From assembly GCA_004010535.1 (NCBI GenBank), contig RQYE01000005.1:124001-188000 (forward strand): a stretch of DNA of 64,000 nucleotides. Direction: 5' to 3'. This DNA is from Coriobacteriales bacterium OH1046. Lineage in GTDB: Bacteria; Actinomycetota; Coriobacteriia; Coriobacteriales; Atopobiaceae. Below the pieces are notes generated by a model. The model was not told where the DNA came from. It did no database searches and saw only the letters and a list, made by a program, of their open reading frames with translations. The translations under genes were made by a program, and so were the position numbers. Positions 54,512 through 63,640 of this stretch are shown here, piece after piece (within the stretch, counting starts at the first letter, position 1; the number at the start of each line of letters is the position of its first letter).

Positions 54512-55693
54512 GTGAACGAGATCCAGCTCAAATACGGTATGAACCCCAACCAGAAGCCGTCGCGCATCTTCATGAGGGATGGGAGCGACCTTCCGGTGAC
54601 GGTACTCCAAGGTCGTCCCGGCTTCATCAACTTCCTCGACGCCCTGAACTCCTGGCAACTCGTCCGCGAGCTCAAGGAGGCCACCGGCATGCCCGCCGCC
54701 GCGAGCTTCAAGCATGTCTCCCCCGCAGGCGCCGCCGTGGGCAAGCCCCTCTCGTCCATCGACCGGCGCATCTACTTCGTGCCCGATGACATGGCTGAAC
54801 CCAGTCCGATCTCCTGCGCCTACATCCGCGCGCGGGGAGCAGACCGCATGAGCTCCTACGGCGACTTCGCAGCCCTGTCCGATACCTGCGATGCCGATGT
54901 GGCCCGCTACCTCAAGCCCGAGGTCTCCGACGGCATCATCGCCCCCGGCTACACCGAGGAGGCCCTCGCCATCCTCGCCGGGAAGCGCGGCGGTACCTAC
55001 AACGTCATCCAGATCGACCCCGCATACGTGTGCGCGCCGAGCGAGACCAAGGATGTTTTCGGCATCACCTTCGAACAAGGGCACAACTTCTTCAAGATCG
55101 ACCGAGAGCTGCTCTCCGATGTCGTGACCGCCAACAAGGACATCCCCGAGGAAGCTCTCATCGACATGATGATCAGCCTCATCACCCTCAAATACACGCA
55201 GTCCAACTCGGTCTGCTACGTCAAGGACGGACAGGCGATCGGCATAGGCGCCGGCCAGCAGAGCCGCGTCCACTGCACGCGCCTCGCGGGCGACAAGGCC
55301 GACACGTGGTACCTGCGCCAGCACCCCAAGGTGCTTGGCTTGCACTTCGCCGAGGGCATCAAGCGCGCCGACCGCGACAACGCCATCGACGTCTACATCG
55401 GGCCCGAGCACGACGACGTGCTCGCCGAGGGCGAGTGGCAGAAGTGGTTCGCCGAGCGGCCCGAGGTGCTGTCCCGCGAGGAGAAGGCCGCGTGGATTTC
55501 AACGCAGACCGGCGTGACCGTGGGCTCCGACGCGTTCTTCCCCTTCGGCGACAACGTGGAGCGCGCCCGCAAGAGCGGCGTGTGCTACATCGCCGAGCCC
55601 GGCGGCTCCATCCGCGACGACAACGTCATCGAGACCGCCGACAAGTACGGCATCGCGATGTGCTTCACCCACATGCGCCTCTTCCACCACTAA
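54512..55693 (+). CDS. purH: stand-alone AICAR transformylase (PurH C-terminal type)
   Basis: This 393-residue enzyme formylates AICAR with 10-formyl-tetrahydrofolate to give FAICAR. It contains the AICARFT domain only: LKYGMNPNQKPSRI, the catalytic KH in ASFKHVSPAGAAVG, SNSVCYVKDGQAIGIGAGQQSRVHCTRLAGDKAD and SDAFFPFGDNVERARKSGVCYIAEPGGSIRD. The N-terminal IMP cyclohydrolase domain of bifunctional PurH is absent and is replaced by purO just upstream. The GTG start follows AAGGAGGA. A strong terminator follows. Confidence 0.93.
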   Translation: MNEIQLKYGMNPNQKPSRIFMRDGSDLPVTVLQGRPGFINFLDALNSWQLVRELKEATGMPAAASFKHVSPAGAAVGKPLSSIDRRIYFVPDDMAEPSPISCAYIRARGADRMSSYGDFAALSDTCDADVARYLKPEVSDGIIAPGYTEEALAILAGKRGGTYNVIQIDPAYVCAPSETKDVFGITFEQGHNFFKIDRELLSDVVTANKDIPEEALIDMMISLITLKYTQSNSVCYVKDGQAIGIGAGQQSRVHCTRLAGDKADTWYLRQHPKVLGLHFAEGIKRADRDNAIDVYIGPEHDDVLAEGEWQKWFAERPEVLSREEKAAWISTQTGVTVGSDAFFPFGDNVERARKSGVCYIAEPGGSIRDDNVIETADKYGIAMCFTHMRLFHH

Positions 55694-55701
55694 GCGCGAG
55701 G

Positions 55702-55732
55702 CGAGGCACCGCTCCCCAGGAGCGGTGCCTCG
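55702..55732. terminator. bidirectional terminator after the AICAR transformylase gene
   Basis: CGAGGCACCGCTC and GAGCGGTGCCTCG form a perfect 13-bp stem with a CCCAG loop, followed on the plus strand by TCCTTCTC. It lies between the convergent transformylase and ATPase genes. Confidence 0.88.
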
Positions 55733-55741
55733 TCCTTCTCA

Positions 55742-56911
55742 TCAGTACAAGAGGCCGAACGACCAGAGCGGCACGGTGCGGTCGTGGCCGTACTCGATAG
55801 CATCGGCAACCACATATCCGCGCTCTGCTCTGCCGAGCTGGCCTGCTCCCTTATTCCTGCCGCCCACCTCGAACGTGATGCCATCGATCTCGAAATCGGA
55901 GATGGGCGAGGATCTCACATCGTGATCGACGCGCATCTGGTTGAAGAAGAGCGTTTCGCGCATCGTCCCAACGTCTGCAGAATCGCCTCCCAACACCTGC
56001 AGGATATTCGTATTGTCGAGATACACCTTCTCGACCTTGCCGAGCGCACCAAGACCGGCTGCGCCGGTACGGAGCTGCGCAATCATGCCTGCCTTCTCCA
56101 TGGACGCGAGGTACTCCTCCACGTTGTTGCGGCTCGCGCCAATCTGCGAGCCGAGCTTGGTCATATTCGGCTTGAATGGGGCAATCGTGCTCACGATAGC
56201 CATGAGGCGCAAGAGCTTCTTACCCGTTGCGGCGGTCATGTTGGCGAACTGGGGGATATCGGTCTCCAACGTACGGATAACCACCTGCTCGAGCCTCAGC
56301 TCGAAATTCGGCTCCGCACCGAACGGGTAGTAGCCGTTCGCAAGGTACTCTTTGAAAAGAGGCAGTGGATGCTCGATACCGGGAAGCGCCGCATGATTGC
56401 CGAGCACGTCATCGAGCGTGCAGACCGGGATATCGATACCATGGCGGATCATCAGGAACTCCCTGAACGAGAGTCCCTGCATGTGGTAGACCGGCGCACG
56501 ACGGCTGAGATCGGCCTCGCTTTTCTCGATATCGAGGATCGATGAGCCGGTGAATAGCACCTGCAGTCCGGGAAACGAATCGTATAGCGCCTTGAGCTCG
56601 CGCGACCATCCATCGTACTTGTGAACCTCGTCGATAAAGAGATGCTTGCCGCCATACTTGTAGAAAGCCTCCGCAGTGTCGAGGAGGGTATGGTTTGCAA
56701 AGTAGAGATGGTCCGCTGTGATGTAGAGCGTGTCATCCAACGAGTGATTGTCCAAGATCCGCTGCAGGAAGAGCGTGGTCTTTCCCACGCCGCGCGGCCC
56801 CACGAGGCCGAGCATGCGGCTGTCCCAATTGATGCGCTCGTACATATATCTGCGAAGTTCCGTGGGAGCGAAATTGAGCTGACGCCTCATGTGCTCATAA
56901 AGCTTGTCCAT
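55742..56911 (-). CDS. ATP-binding protein with DUF4143
   Basis: The 389-residue protein has an AAA domain (Walker A GPRGVGKTT at residues 38-46, Walker B KHLFIDEVHKYDGWSRELK, sensor LFTGSSILDIEKSEADLSRR) and a DUF4143 C-terminal half with a winged helix (IGASRNNVEEYLASMEKAGMI) and a nuclease-like end (SDFEIDGITFEVGG). The family is common in gut anaerobes and its role is not established. Two identical palindromes lie upstream, which suggests tight control. A related gene survives only as a fragment at 39.9 kb. Confidence 0.88.
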   Translation of the reverse strand: MDKLYEHMRRQLNFAPTELRRYMYERINWDSRMLGLVGPRGVGKTTLFLQRILDNHSLDDTLYITADHLYFANHTLLDTAEAFYKYGGKHLFIDEVHKYDGWSRELKALYDSFPGLQVLFTGSSILDIEKSEADLSRRAPVYHMQGLSFREFLMIRHGIDIPVCTLDDVLGNHAALPGIEHPLPLFKEYLANGYYPFGAEPNFELRLEQVVIRTLETDIPQFANMTAATGKKLLRLMAIVSTIAPFKPNMTKLGSQIGASRNNVEEYLASMEKAGMIAQLRTGAAGLGALGKVEKVYLDNTNILQVLGGDSADVGTMRETLFFNQMRVDHDVRSSPISDFEIDGITFEVGGRNKGAGQLGRAERGYVVADAIEYGHDRTVPLWSFGLLY

Positions 56912-56953
56912 AATTCCCCCCTGCCTCCTCGCTCTGGGAAGAGTATATCATAT

Positions 56954-57001
56954 TGCACTATTATAGTGCATATATTAAAAAATTTCGCACTATAGTAGTG
57001 C
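56954..57001. promoter_or_regulatory. twin palindromic operators ahead of the DUF4143 ATPase gene
   Basis: TGCACTA-TTA-TAGTGCA (56954-56970) and GCACTA-TAG-TAGTGC (56987-57001) share GCACTAnnnTAGTGC with centres 32 bp apart, about three helical turns. On the minus strand the first contains TATAAT, a probable -10 for the ATPase gene, so a bound repressor would block it. The binding protein is not evident in the window. Confidence 0.75.
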
Positions 57002-57267
57002 AATTATAGCGCCATGGGGAGATGCGTTTACGCTTGCCCCACCGAGGAGCGGAACGCGAATAGACAAGGAGACCCCTCTGCAAACGCCCGTGCCGCATGT
57101 TCGCGCCTAGCTCACATGCACCGCTCGCCAAGCATTTTTGTGCGAGAAGCTCTGCACGGGCAATATTCTTCCCACGTGGGGTATAGAACAGGACATGCGA
57201 CGCACGGCACCTGCCCGCGCGCGAACGTACCGACAGCGGTCGCCCACCCGACCAGAAGGGAGCCATC
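57002..57267. other. leader region of the ferritin gene
   Basis: This 266-bp stretch contains the ferritin promoter. TATAGA near 57182 is a possible -10 box. I see no iron-dependent DtxR/IdeR-type or Fur-type box. No gene is supported. Confidence 0.4.
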
Positions 57268-57786
57268 ATGGCACTTGATACCCACGTTTCCGAAATGCTC
57301 AACACCCAGATCAACAAGGAGCTCTACTCCGCCTACCTCTACCTGACCTTTGCCGATTACTATGACGCACGCGGCCTCAAGGGCTTCGCCAACTGGTACG
57401 TCATCCAGTCCCAGGAGGAGGTCGACCACGCGCGGATCCTGCGCCGTTACCTGCTCGATAACGAAGTCACCCCCAAGATGGAAGCCATCGCCCAGCCCGA
57501 TCTGACCTTCTCCGATGACCTCGCCCCGCTCAAGGCCGCCCTCGAGCACGAGCAGTTCATCACCCGCAGCATCGAGGAGTGCTACGGCGCCGCCCGCGAG
57601 GTGCTCGACCTGCGCACCATGAAGCTGCTCGACTGGTTCGTGGAAGAACAGGGCGAGGAGGAGGTCAACGCCCAAGATATGATCACCAACATGGAGCTCT
57701 TCGGCACCGACCCCATGGGCCTCTACAACCTCGATCGCGAATACCAGTCCCGCGCCTACACCCAGCAGACCACCTTGGTCATGTAG
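57268..57786 (+). CDS. ftnA: non-heme ferritin
   Basis: The 172-residue protein is a full-length bacterial ferritin subunit; 24 copies form an iron-storage shell. The ferroxidase ligands are in QINKELYSAYLYLTFADYYD, QSQEEVDHARILRRYLLDN and DWFVEEQGEEEVNAQDMI. It stores iron and limits its reaction with oxygen. The start at 57268 follows AAGGGAG. It is a single gene with no clear terminator. Confidence 0.95.
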   Translation: MALDTHVSEMLNTQINKELYSAYLYLTFADYYDARGLKGFANWYVIQSQEEVDHARILRRYLLDNEVTPKMEAIAQPDLTFSDDLAPLKAALEHEQFITRSIEECYGAAREVLDLRTMKLLDWFVEEQGEEEVNAQDMITNMELFGTDPMGLYNLDREYQSRAYTQQTTLVM

Positions 57787-57965
57787 GAGGAATGGATTGC
57801 AAGACGGGCGGGTGGCAGTTTGGCTCGCCTTTCTATCTAACAGTGCAGGGATTCCCGCTTTTTTCAAGCGCACGTTCTCAGGGCGGACCGTCTTCGGGCG
57901 GCCCGCCATATTCATTATCGGCATGAAATCGGCAGTATGATACGATCTATAAAATAACCCGTCGA
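57787..57965. other. spacer after ferritin
   Basis: There is no recognised gene in this stretch before the M20 peptidase remnant, and no strong hairpin after the ferritin stop. Confidence 0.4.
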
Positions 57966-58470
57966 CTACCCTGCGCTCATCTCCAAGGTCAGGCGTGCGC
58001 CGAGCTCGTGCTTTGCCCTCGCAATCACATCGGGTGAGAGGAGCAGAGTAAGCAGCGTCCTCGCCATCGCCTTGCTTGAGGTGAGCAGACAGTGCAGGCC
58101 GCTTTCGGATGCCGCCAATTCGCGAAAGAGCGGCGTATGTCCCGATATCTTCCGGTCAGGAAGCAATGTTCCGAACATATTGATTCCAGGTATTATCCGC
58201 GATACATTTCCGAAATCCTCGCTACCATGATCAGGAGGCATTCCATCCATGCATGGCTCACCCAAAGCGCGAAGTTCGTTACGCAAGACATCTCCGATGA
58301 CTGTATTGGGTATGCGCCCAAGATAGCCAACCCTCAAAAGTGACAAAGTAGTTGGAGGACGAAGAGTATGTGCCGCCGATACGCGTCATTGCAGATGTCG
58401 GGTACATCAGGAGAATCGCATCGACCCCATCGAATGCACCTTTATTGAGATCTGGAGGATCTGCAGCTTC
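57966..58470 (-). pseudogene. remnant of an M20 family amidohydrolase/peptidase gene
   Basis: The minus strand reads DPPDLNKGAFDGVDAILLMYPTSAMTRIGGTYSSSSNYFVTF, typical of the M20 dimerisation domain. After a frame change near 58345 it continues GYLGRIPNTVIGDVLRNELRALGEPCMDG, then GSEDFGNVSRIIPGINMFGTLLPD and SSKAMARTLLTLLLSPDVIARAKHEL, the M20 C-terminus (aminobenzoyl-glutamate hydrolase type). The metal-binding N-terminal half is missing. The gene is broken. Confidence 0.8.
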
Positions 58471-58658
58471 TTCCTAGCTGCGGCACCTGTGCTCCGCCGC
58501 CGAGGACACGTCCGTCGTGTGCGTCACCCACCGCAGGGCTGCCGAGCTTATGATGGAAGAGGCGAAGCATAGGATAGAAGCTGCAGAGATGCATCCGTAT
58601 AAGAATTCATGGCGCTGGCACTGTATATACAGAACGGAAAAGCATGGCTTTTCCTACA

Positions 58659-59474
58659 TCATTGCACAGCCGCGCCGCAGAAAAGCTGTGCAAGTGTTTT
58701 CGCTACACCACCCTGAGCATTTGTCCATGCACACCGATGGGTTGCCGCCTCTTTTACAGCAAGTTCGGCATTTGCCATTGCATAACTCCGGCCAACGGCA
58801 GCGAGCATCTCGAAATCGTTGTATCCATCACCGAACGCGATGGCATTTTCCGGCAAAACGCCATAATGATTGCAGAGCAAAGACACACCATCGGCCTTGG
58901 ATACGCCGCCAGCCATTATCTCGCAAAGCATCTCGTTCGAACGAACTACAGCCAGATTAGGATACCTATCTCGAATAGTCTGTTCGGCCCCAAGAATCTC
59001 GTCCGGCCCTCCCATGAGCAAGAACTTGTGGATCCCACACCGGCCAAACACCTGCTCTATATCGCGACACTCCATCGCCGATGCCTGCACAAAGAACTCC
59101 TCGCGAGCCACACGCGGGTCGCCCCTATCGTTAACGACCCACGTATGAAAACCATACGTTCCCACGCAAATATGAGGAAGCGCCACGTCGAGAAAGCGCT
59201 TGATCGACGCAGCATCCTCAATCCCAATAACCGTGCTCGAAAGCTCTCCCCCTTGCTCATCGAGCACGTATGCGCCAGAGAAACAGACGAGCGGCCCGGA
59301 AAAACCCAGCGCTTTCTGCACAGGATACAGGCCTTCGGGAGAGCGCGCTGAAACCAAGCAGAACGGCACGGCCTGAGCAACGGCAGAAATAATGGCAGCA
59401 TCTTCGGGACGCGCATGATGCTCATCGTCAACCAGCGTACCATCTACATCGGTAAAGATAATCTGCGCCTGCAT
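58659..59474 (-). CDS. Cof-type HAD phosphatase
   Basis: This 271-residue phosphatase has the catalytic DxD in IIFTDVDGTLVDDEH, a large type IIB cap, the motif III lysine in EIMAGGVSKADGVSLL, and motif IV in AFGDGYNDFEMLAAVG. Cof/YidA proteins dephosphorylate sugar phosphates and cofactors such as pyridoxal phosphate or FMN. It lies 41 bases downstream of a MarR-family gene on the same strand and close to a mannose-type PTS, so a sugar phosphate is plausible. Confidence 0.9.
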   Translation of the reverse strand: MQAQIIFTDVDGTLVDDEHHARPEDAAIISAVAQAVPFCLVSARSPEGLYPVQKALGFSGPLVCFSGAYVLDEQGGELSSTVIGIEDAASIKRFLDVALPHICVGTYGFHTWVVNDRGDPRVAREEFFVQASAMECRDIEQVFGRCGIHKFLLMGGPDEILGAEQTIRDRYPNLAVVRSNEMLCEIMAGGVSKADGVSLLCNHYGVLPENAIAFGDGYNDFEMLAAVGRSYAMANAELAVKEAATHRCAWTNAQGGVAKTLAQLFCGAAVQ

Positions 59475-59515
59475 GGTGCCTCCTCGGCGACCGCACCATG
59501 GGGATCAGCCGCCAG

Positions 59516-59977
59516 CTATACGTTCAGATCATCAGGAACATGGGAGTTGTAGGTATTCTCATATCCCTTGCGTAAGATGCGCAATAACTCCTTCGAGTCA
59601 TCCTCGCCCAAGCTATCGATGAAATTCATAAGGCCCGCAGTTGATTTGGCATCGGTCTCGCGCAAGGTCTTGCGGCCTTTTTCCGTGGCAAATACCAGCA
59701 CGCGCCGTCTATCCTGCTTGTCGGGCACACGCTCGATCTCGCCGCGTGCCTCCAGCGCATCAAGTATGCGTGTGACCCGCGCACGCGAATACCCCAGTTG
59801 CGAGGCGATCTCGGAAGGAATAACTTCCTCACCCGGATCTTTGGAGGCGAGATATTGCAGCGTAGCGGATTCACTCGCCTGAGCACCTTTAGGCGTGCCC
59901 ACCAAACCCTTGGGCAATGCGCGCGAATATATCAGCAGCTTACGCGCTACATCTGCACTGTCCTTGGGCTTCAGCAT
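59516..59977 (-). CDS. MarR family transcriptional regulator
   Basis: The 153-residue protein has the winged-helix core EVIPSEIASQLGYSRARVTRILDALEARGEIERVPDKQDRRRVLVFATEKGRKTL, with the DRR wing arginines of MarR proteins. It would bind DNA as a dimer and respond to a small ligand. The start at 59977 (MLKPKDSAD) has GAGGG 8 bases upstream; ATGs further upstream (59995, 60019) lack such a site. Targets are unknown. Confidence 0.87.
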   Translation of the reverse strand: MLKPKDSADVARKLLIYSRALPKGLVGTPKGAQASESATLQYLASKDPGEEVIPSEIASQLGYSRARVTRILDALEARGEIERVPDKQDRRRVLVFATEKGRKTLRETDAKSTAGLMNFIDSLGEDDSKELLRILRKGYENTYNSHVPDDLNV

Positions 59978-60093
59978 CCTCACGTCCCTCAGCATCCGAT
60001 AATCAGTTGCATGCAGCAATTATGACCTACGGAGATAATTGCATGCATCAAAACGGTACCCCTTCAAAACTATTTCAAAATGCCCTTGTAAGA

Positions 60094-60522
60094 TCACTGC
60101 CTCTTGATGTCCTCACGCCGTGCAGCGTAGCTTTCGGCTTTGCTGCTCGCCCACGTCACAGCACGAGCTAGTTTGCTCTCTTTGTGCGAACCGCTCAGAG
60201 GGACTGCGTCAAGGTCGATGCCAGCTGCGGCTAAAATCGCCCTAACGTTCTTTTTTGCACGGGAAATCCCCACGGTGAGCGCGATGGATACCAGGCCGGA
60301 TATCACAACAAGCCCGATTCCTGCGGGCAAAAACCACGACGCGGCGTTAAGCGATGTTTGCCAGTAGATAAGGAGCGCACCTGCAGCCACCGCAGAATAT
60401 CCCAGACGTTTATAGACTTCGAGCCTCATGATCGCCTGGGTCTGGCGATCTGCCTCCACAATAAGCTGTTTTCGCTCTTGCGCACTTACGACATCTTGCA
60501 TCTGATGCACTTCTGCAGCCAT
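60094..60522 (-). CDS. small membrane protein
   Basis: This 142-residue protein has an N-terminal helical, charged segment (QMQDVVSAQERKQLIVEADRQTQAIMRLEVYKRLG), two hydrophobic segments (AVAAGALLIYWQ, and FLPAGIGLVVISGLVSIALTVG) and a basic C-terminus. I do not recognise the family. The ATG at 60522 follows GAGGAGAG. It lies 164 bases after the PTS IID gene on the same strand and may be part of the mannose PTS operon. Confidence 0.65.
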   Translation of the reverse strand: MAAEVHQMQDVVSAQERKQLIVEADRQTQAIMRLEVYKRLGYSAVAAGALLIYWQTSLNAASWFLPAGIGLVVISGLVSIALTVGISRAKKNVRAILAAAGIDLDAVPLSGSHKESKLARAVTWASSKAESYAARREDIKRQ

Positions 60523-60686
60523 ATGCAGCTCTCCTCCATGCCGTCGCCTCACGTTATCCCACAGGTGGTTGCCCCACATCGAGCGCGCTGTTATACGGGC
60601 AGCCGGTACGCATGAGGGCGCACCGATGGGGGTGCGCCCTACCGTGACCGGCCGCACAATCTGACAGCCGGTAGCACACAAGCAGG

Positions 60687-61538
60687 CTAATAGGACAGGC
60701 CAGGGTTGAAGAAGGACGTGTTGAGACCCGGAATAGTAATGCAGCCGATCATGGCAACAGCCACGAGGATAAGCATGACGATAGTCGGGCTGACCTTCTT
60801 CTTGGTCATAAGCCACCAGCACAGCCACACGAAGAAGAAGCTCAAGAACTTAGGCAGAATGGCGTCAAGCGTGCTTTGGAGCACAAAGGAGGATTTCTCG
60901 CTAAAGTTGATGGCAAAGCTCGTGGAGATAGAGATCCATGTCGCGGCAACCGAGCCGATGACCATGGAGCCGATCATGACGATGGAGCTGCGCAGAGCTG
61001 CAGAGTCGGGCCCCACAAGCGCCTCGACAGCCGATCCGCCCAAGGTGTAGCCCTGGTCGTAGGCATATTTCATGCCAAAGTACATGAGCACGTTCCAGAC
61101 AACCATATAGAAGAGGGGGCCGAGCGGATTTCCACCAGTCGAGAGGCCCAGTGCAATGCCAAGCAGAATGGGAATGAACGTACCGACGATAATCGAGTCG
61201 CCCAAGCCGGCAAGCGGGCCCATGAGACCGGCGCGGATACCGTTGATCGTCTCGGCATCCATCGGCTCGCCATTGGCGCGCGCCTCCTCAAGGCCAACGG
61301 TAAGACCCACAACCATGGTACCGATCTGCGGTTCCGTGTTGAAGAAAGTGGTATAGGTGCGCAGCGCATCGACCTTGTCCTCGTCCTTGTCGTACAGCTC
61401 GTCCACGATGGGCATCATCGACCAGAGATAGCCGAAGGTCTGCATATGCTCCTGGGAGAAGCAGGTGAGGTTGCCGTAGATCCAATGCAGGAAGGACTGC
61501 CTGCGTGCCTTCTCGGAGACTTTATTGATCTCTGCCAT
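60687..61538 (-). CDS. manZ: PTS mannose-family EIID
   Basis: The 283-residue membrane protein belongs to the mannose-family IID proteins: SFLHWIYGNLTCFSQEHMQTFGYLWSMMPIVDELY at the N-terminus, FFNTEPQIGTMVVGLTVGLEEARANG, and the conserved GLMGPLAGLGDSIIVGTFIPILLGIALGLS. It forms the translocator with IIC, whose stop codon is only 2 bases upstream of its start. The gene name follows the mannose system, but other hexoses or amino sugars are possible substrates. Confidence 0.92.
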   Translation of the reverse strand: MAEINKVSEKARRQSFLHWIYGNLTCFSQEHMQTFGYLWSMMPIVDELYDKDEDKVDALRTYTTFFNTEPQIGTMVVGLTVGLEEARANGEPMDAETINGIRAGLMGPLAGLGDSIIVGTFIPILLGIALGLSTGGNPLGPLFYMVVWNVLMYFGMKYAYDQGYTLGGSAVEALVGPDSAALRSSIVMIGSMVIGSVAATWISISTSFAINFSEKSSFVLQSTLDAILPKFLSFFFVWLCWWLMTKKKVSPTIVMLILVAVAMIGCITIPGLNTSFFNPGLSY

Positions 61539-61540
61539 GA

Positions 61541-62410
61541 TTAGATGTCCTCCTCTTCCTCATCGTCATCCATAGTGCCGGACCCAGCAGCCACAGGCGC
61601 ACGGCGGCCGGACTTCAGAGACTGGAGCTCGAAGTTAATAAGTGCGAAGAACACGGCGATAACCGCAGATGCAATGAGGTTGGCACCCATAACTGCCGCG
61701 AGGATGAAACCGAAGGCAAAGGTGATCCAGTCGAGCGGCTTGGCGATAACCTGTTTGCACAAAATGCCGACGCCTACGGCAGGGAGCAGGGAGCCCACGG
61801 TGAACAGCACCCTCATGGCATAGCCGTCCATAGGGAGGTATTCCTTCATGAGCTGGACCATAGGCTCACCGGCCATGCAGATGACAACAGTGGGGACGAA
61901 CGAGAAGATGATGTGGGAAATCCAGGGAAGCACGGTCTCAACCAGAGGGATGGTCCTCTTGATCTGCGACCATTTGCCCGACTCCATAGCCCTCCAGCCA
62001 ATACCCTGCCACACGAGGTTCATTGTCGCCGTGCCATAGAACAATACGGTACCCAGCGTACCCACAGCTGCACCAAGGGCAGCGGCAAGGCTTGCCGCCT
62101 CGGTAGAGTTGGGGTCAAGGCCTTGAGCCTGGATGGCCAGCATCGACAGCGGGATACCGATATAGGTGATGGCGCGCACGTCTGCGGAAACAGTGCCGCC
62201 CGGGGTGACAAGGGCGATGTAGACAATCTGAATAGCAGCGCCGACGATAATGCCGAGCTGCATATTGCCCATGATAATGCCCACGATGAGGCCACCGACA
62301 AGGGGGCGTCCCAGCGTGTAGTTGCCTACCGTGGTGCCGCCCATACCCGGCAGGGATGCCAGGCAGGCAAAGATGCCGAGCAATACCGCCTGAAAAATAC
62401 CGATCGTCAT
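61541..62410 (-). CDS. manY: PTS mannose-family EIIC
   Basis: The 289-residue membrane protein opens with IFQAVLLGIFACLASLPGMGGTTVGNYTLGRPLVGGLIVGIIMGNMQLGIIVGAAIQIVYIALVTPGGTVSADV, which is diagnostic of mannose-family IIC. A C-terminal acidic tail (MDDDEEEEDI) is notable. It makes the sugar channel together with IID. It follows the IIB gene by 15 bases. Confidence 0.93.
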   Translation of the reverse strand: MTIGIFQAVLLGIFACLASLPGMGGTTVGNYTLGRPLVGGLIVGIIMGNMQLGIIVGAAIQIVYIALVTPGGTVSADVRAITYIGIPLSMLAIQAQGLDPNSTEAASLAAALGAAVGTLGTVLFYGTATMNLVWQGIGWRAMESGKWSQIKRTIPLVETVLPWISHIIFSFVPTVVICMAGEPMVQLMKEYLPMDGYAMRVLFTVGSLLPAVGVGILCKQVIAKPLDWITFAFGFILAAVMGANLIASAVIAVFFALINFELQSLKSGRRAPVAAGSGTMDDDEEEEDI

Positions 62411-62425
62411 TGCAATTCTCCTCCT

Positions 62426-62923
62426 TTACCTCAAATCAAACTGACTGCGGAACTTGGACCAATCTCCAATGGAGACGTCGGGAAGCAAGGCAAACTGCAC
62501 CTCATAGCCCGCTTTAACCATGTCTTCAAACGCCTGCGCCTCTTCAGCGGTGATGGACTGGTTGTTCCCGAGCTTTACGGTGCCGGGACGATCGTTGCAG
62601 GGACCAACGTTGACACGCGCAACGTCTGAGGGCTTAAAGCCATAATCGATAAGGATCGTCTTCATATCCAGCGGGCTTTTCGTGACGAGAAAATACCGCG
62701 TCTTACTGGACAGAACCTTCTCCATGCTCTCCTTGAAGTGGTCGAGCGTCCAGACAAAGATCTTCTTGTCTGGTGCAGCACCCTTGTAAGCACTCTTCAG
62801 CACTGGATTAGACGCGGCGACATCATTCACGGCGATGATGCCATCGCAGGGGTACTCCAGCGCCCAACGGGTAACTGTCTGACCATGAATCATGCGATCG
62901 TCAATACGGACAAACGAAATCAT
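62426..62923 (-). CDS. PTS mannose-family EIIB
   Basis: The 165-residue cytoplasmic protein has the phosphohistidine H13 in VRIDDRMIHGQTVTRWA, the hallmark of the mannose family in which IIB uses histidine rather than cysteine. It carries phosphate from IIA to the sugar. The start at 62923 follows AAAGGAGAGG. Confidence 0.93.
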   Translation of the reverse strand: MISFVRIDDRMIHGQTVTRWALEYPCDGIIAVNDVAASNPVLKSAYKGAAPDKKIFVWTLDHFKESMEKVLSSKTRYFLVTKSPLDMKTILIDYGFKPSDVARVNVGPCNDRPGTVKLGNNQSITAEEAQAFEDMVKAGYEVQFALLPDVSIGDWSKFRSQFDLR

Positions 62924-63056
62924 TGCCTCTCCTTTCACATCTCCCGAACAGCCCACAGCAAACAGTCCAAGTCCGCAGCGTGCGAACATGGCGCCCTTAT
63001 GCCCGTCGGTTAGGACTTGTATGGATCCCCAACCGATTAGAGCCTGTTTTTACCGG

Positions 63057-63485
63057 CTAGAGGTCTTCTTCTCCATCGTCATCGCCAAGGTCGATCTCAA
63101 CCAATCGAATGGAGGCCTTGCCCTCGTCAAGAATCTGGGTGATAAGCGCCGCGTCATCCGAATCCGATTCCACGGCGGCAGTGAGGATCATGGGGAGGTT
63201 CATGCCGCCGAAGGCGGTGACGCGGGGCAGCAGGCCCTTCTCGGCCAGCTTGTTAAGCGCATTGGTAAGCGGTGATCCACCGATAACGTCGCCAAAGACA
63301 AACACGCTATCGTCTACCCCCACTGGCTCGATGGTTTCCTCAAGCGCACCGATAAAAGCATCGGCACCCATGCCATCTTCCATACTGCAGCTGAGGATAT
63401 CGTCGCGCGAACCCACCAGCATGTCGAGCACGCTGCGGAGGCCAGGTGCAAATGTCCCATGACTCACGAGGAGTAGATATCTCAT
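63057..63485 (-). CDS. PTS mannose-family EIIA
   Basis: The 142-residue protein has the active-site H9 in MRYLLLVSHGTFAPGL, and FVFGDVIGGSPLTNAL and AFGGMNLPMIL as in the EIIA-man fold. IIA and IIB are separate genes here, unlike the ManX fusion. It is the first gene of the operon; GGAGGGAG precedes the start. Confidence 0.93.
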   Translation of the reverse strand: MRYLLLVSHGTFAPGLRSVLDMLVGSRDDILSCSMEDGMGADAFIGALEETIEPVGVDDSVFVFGDVIGGSPLTNALNKLAEKGLLPRVTAFGGMNLPMILTAAVESDSDDAALITQILDEGKASIRLVEIDLGDDDGEEDL

Positions 63486-63640
63486 GGGCTTCTCCCTCCT
63501 GTTTTCCCTATCGCTGTTTTTCTTACTACCTCATAGATGGCCGAAGATTCGGAGGGCGGTCTTTGCGTTTGCGGTACTGCCGAGTTTCCATCGCCCTTAA
63601 TGAGTTAAAATAATCTATCCAGTGTAATAATTTCTCTATA

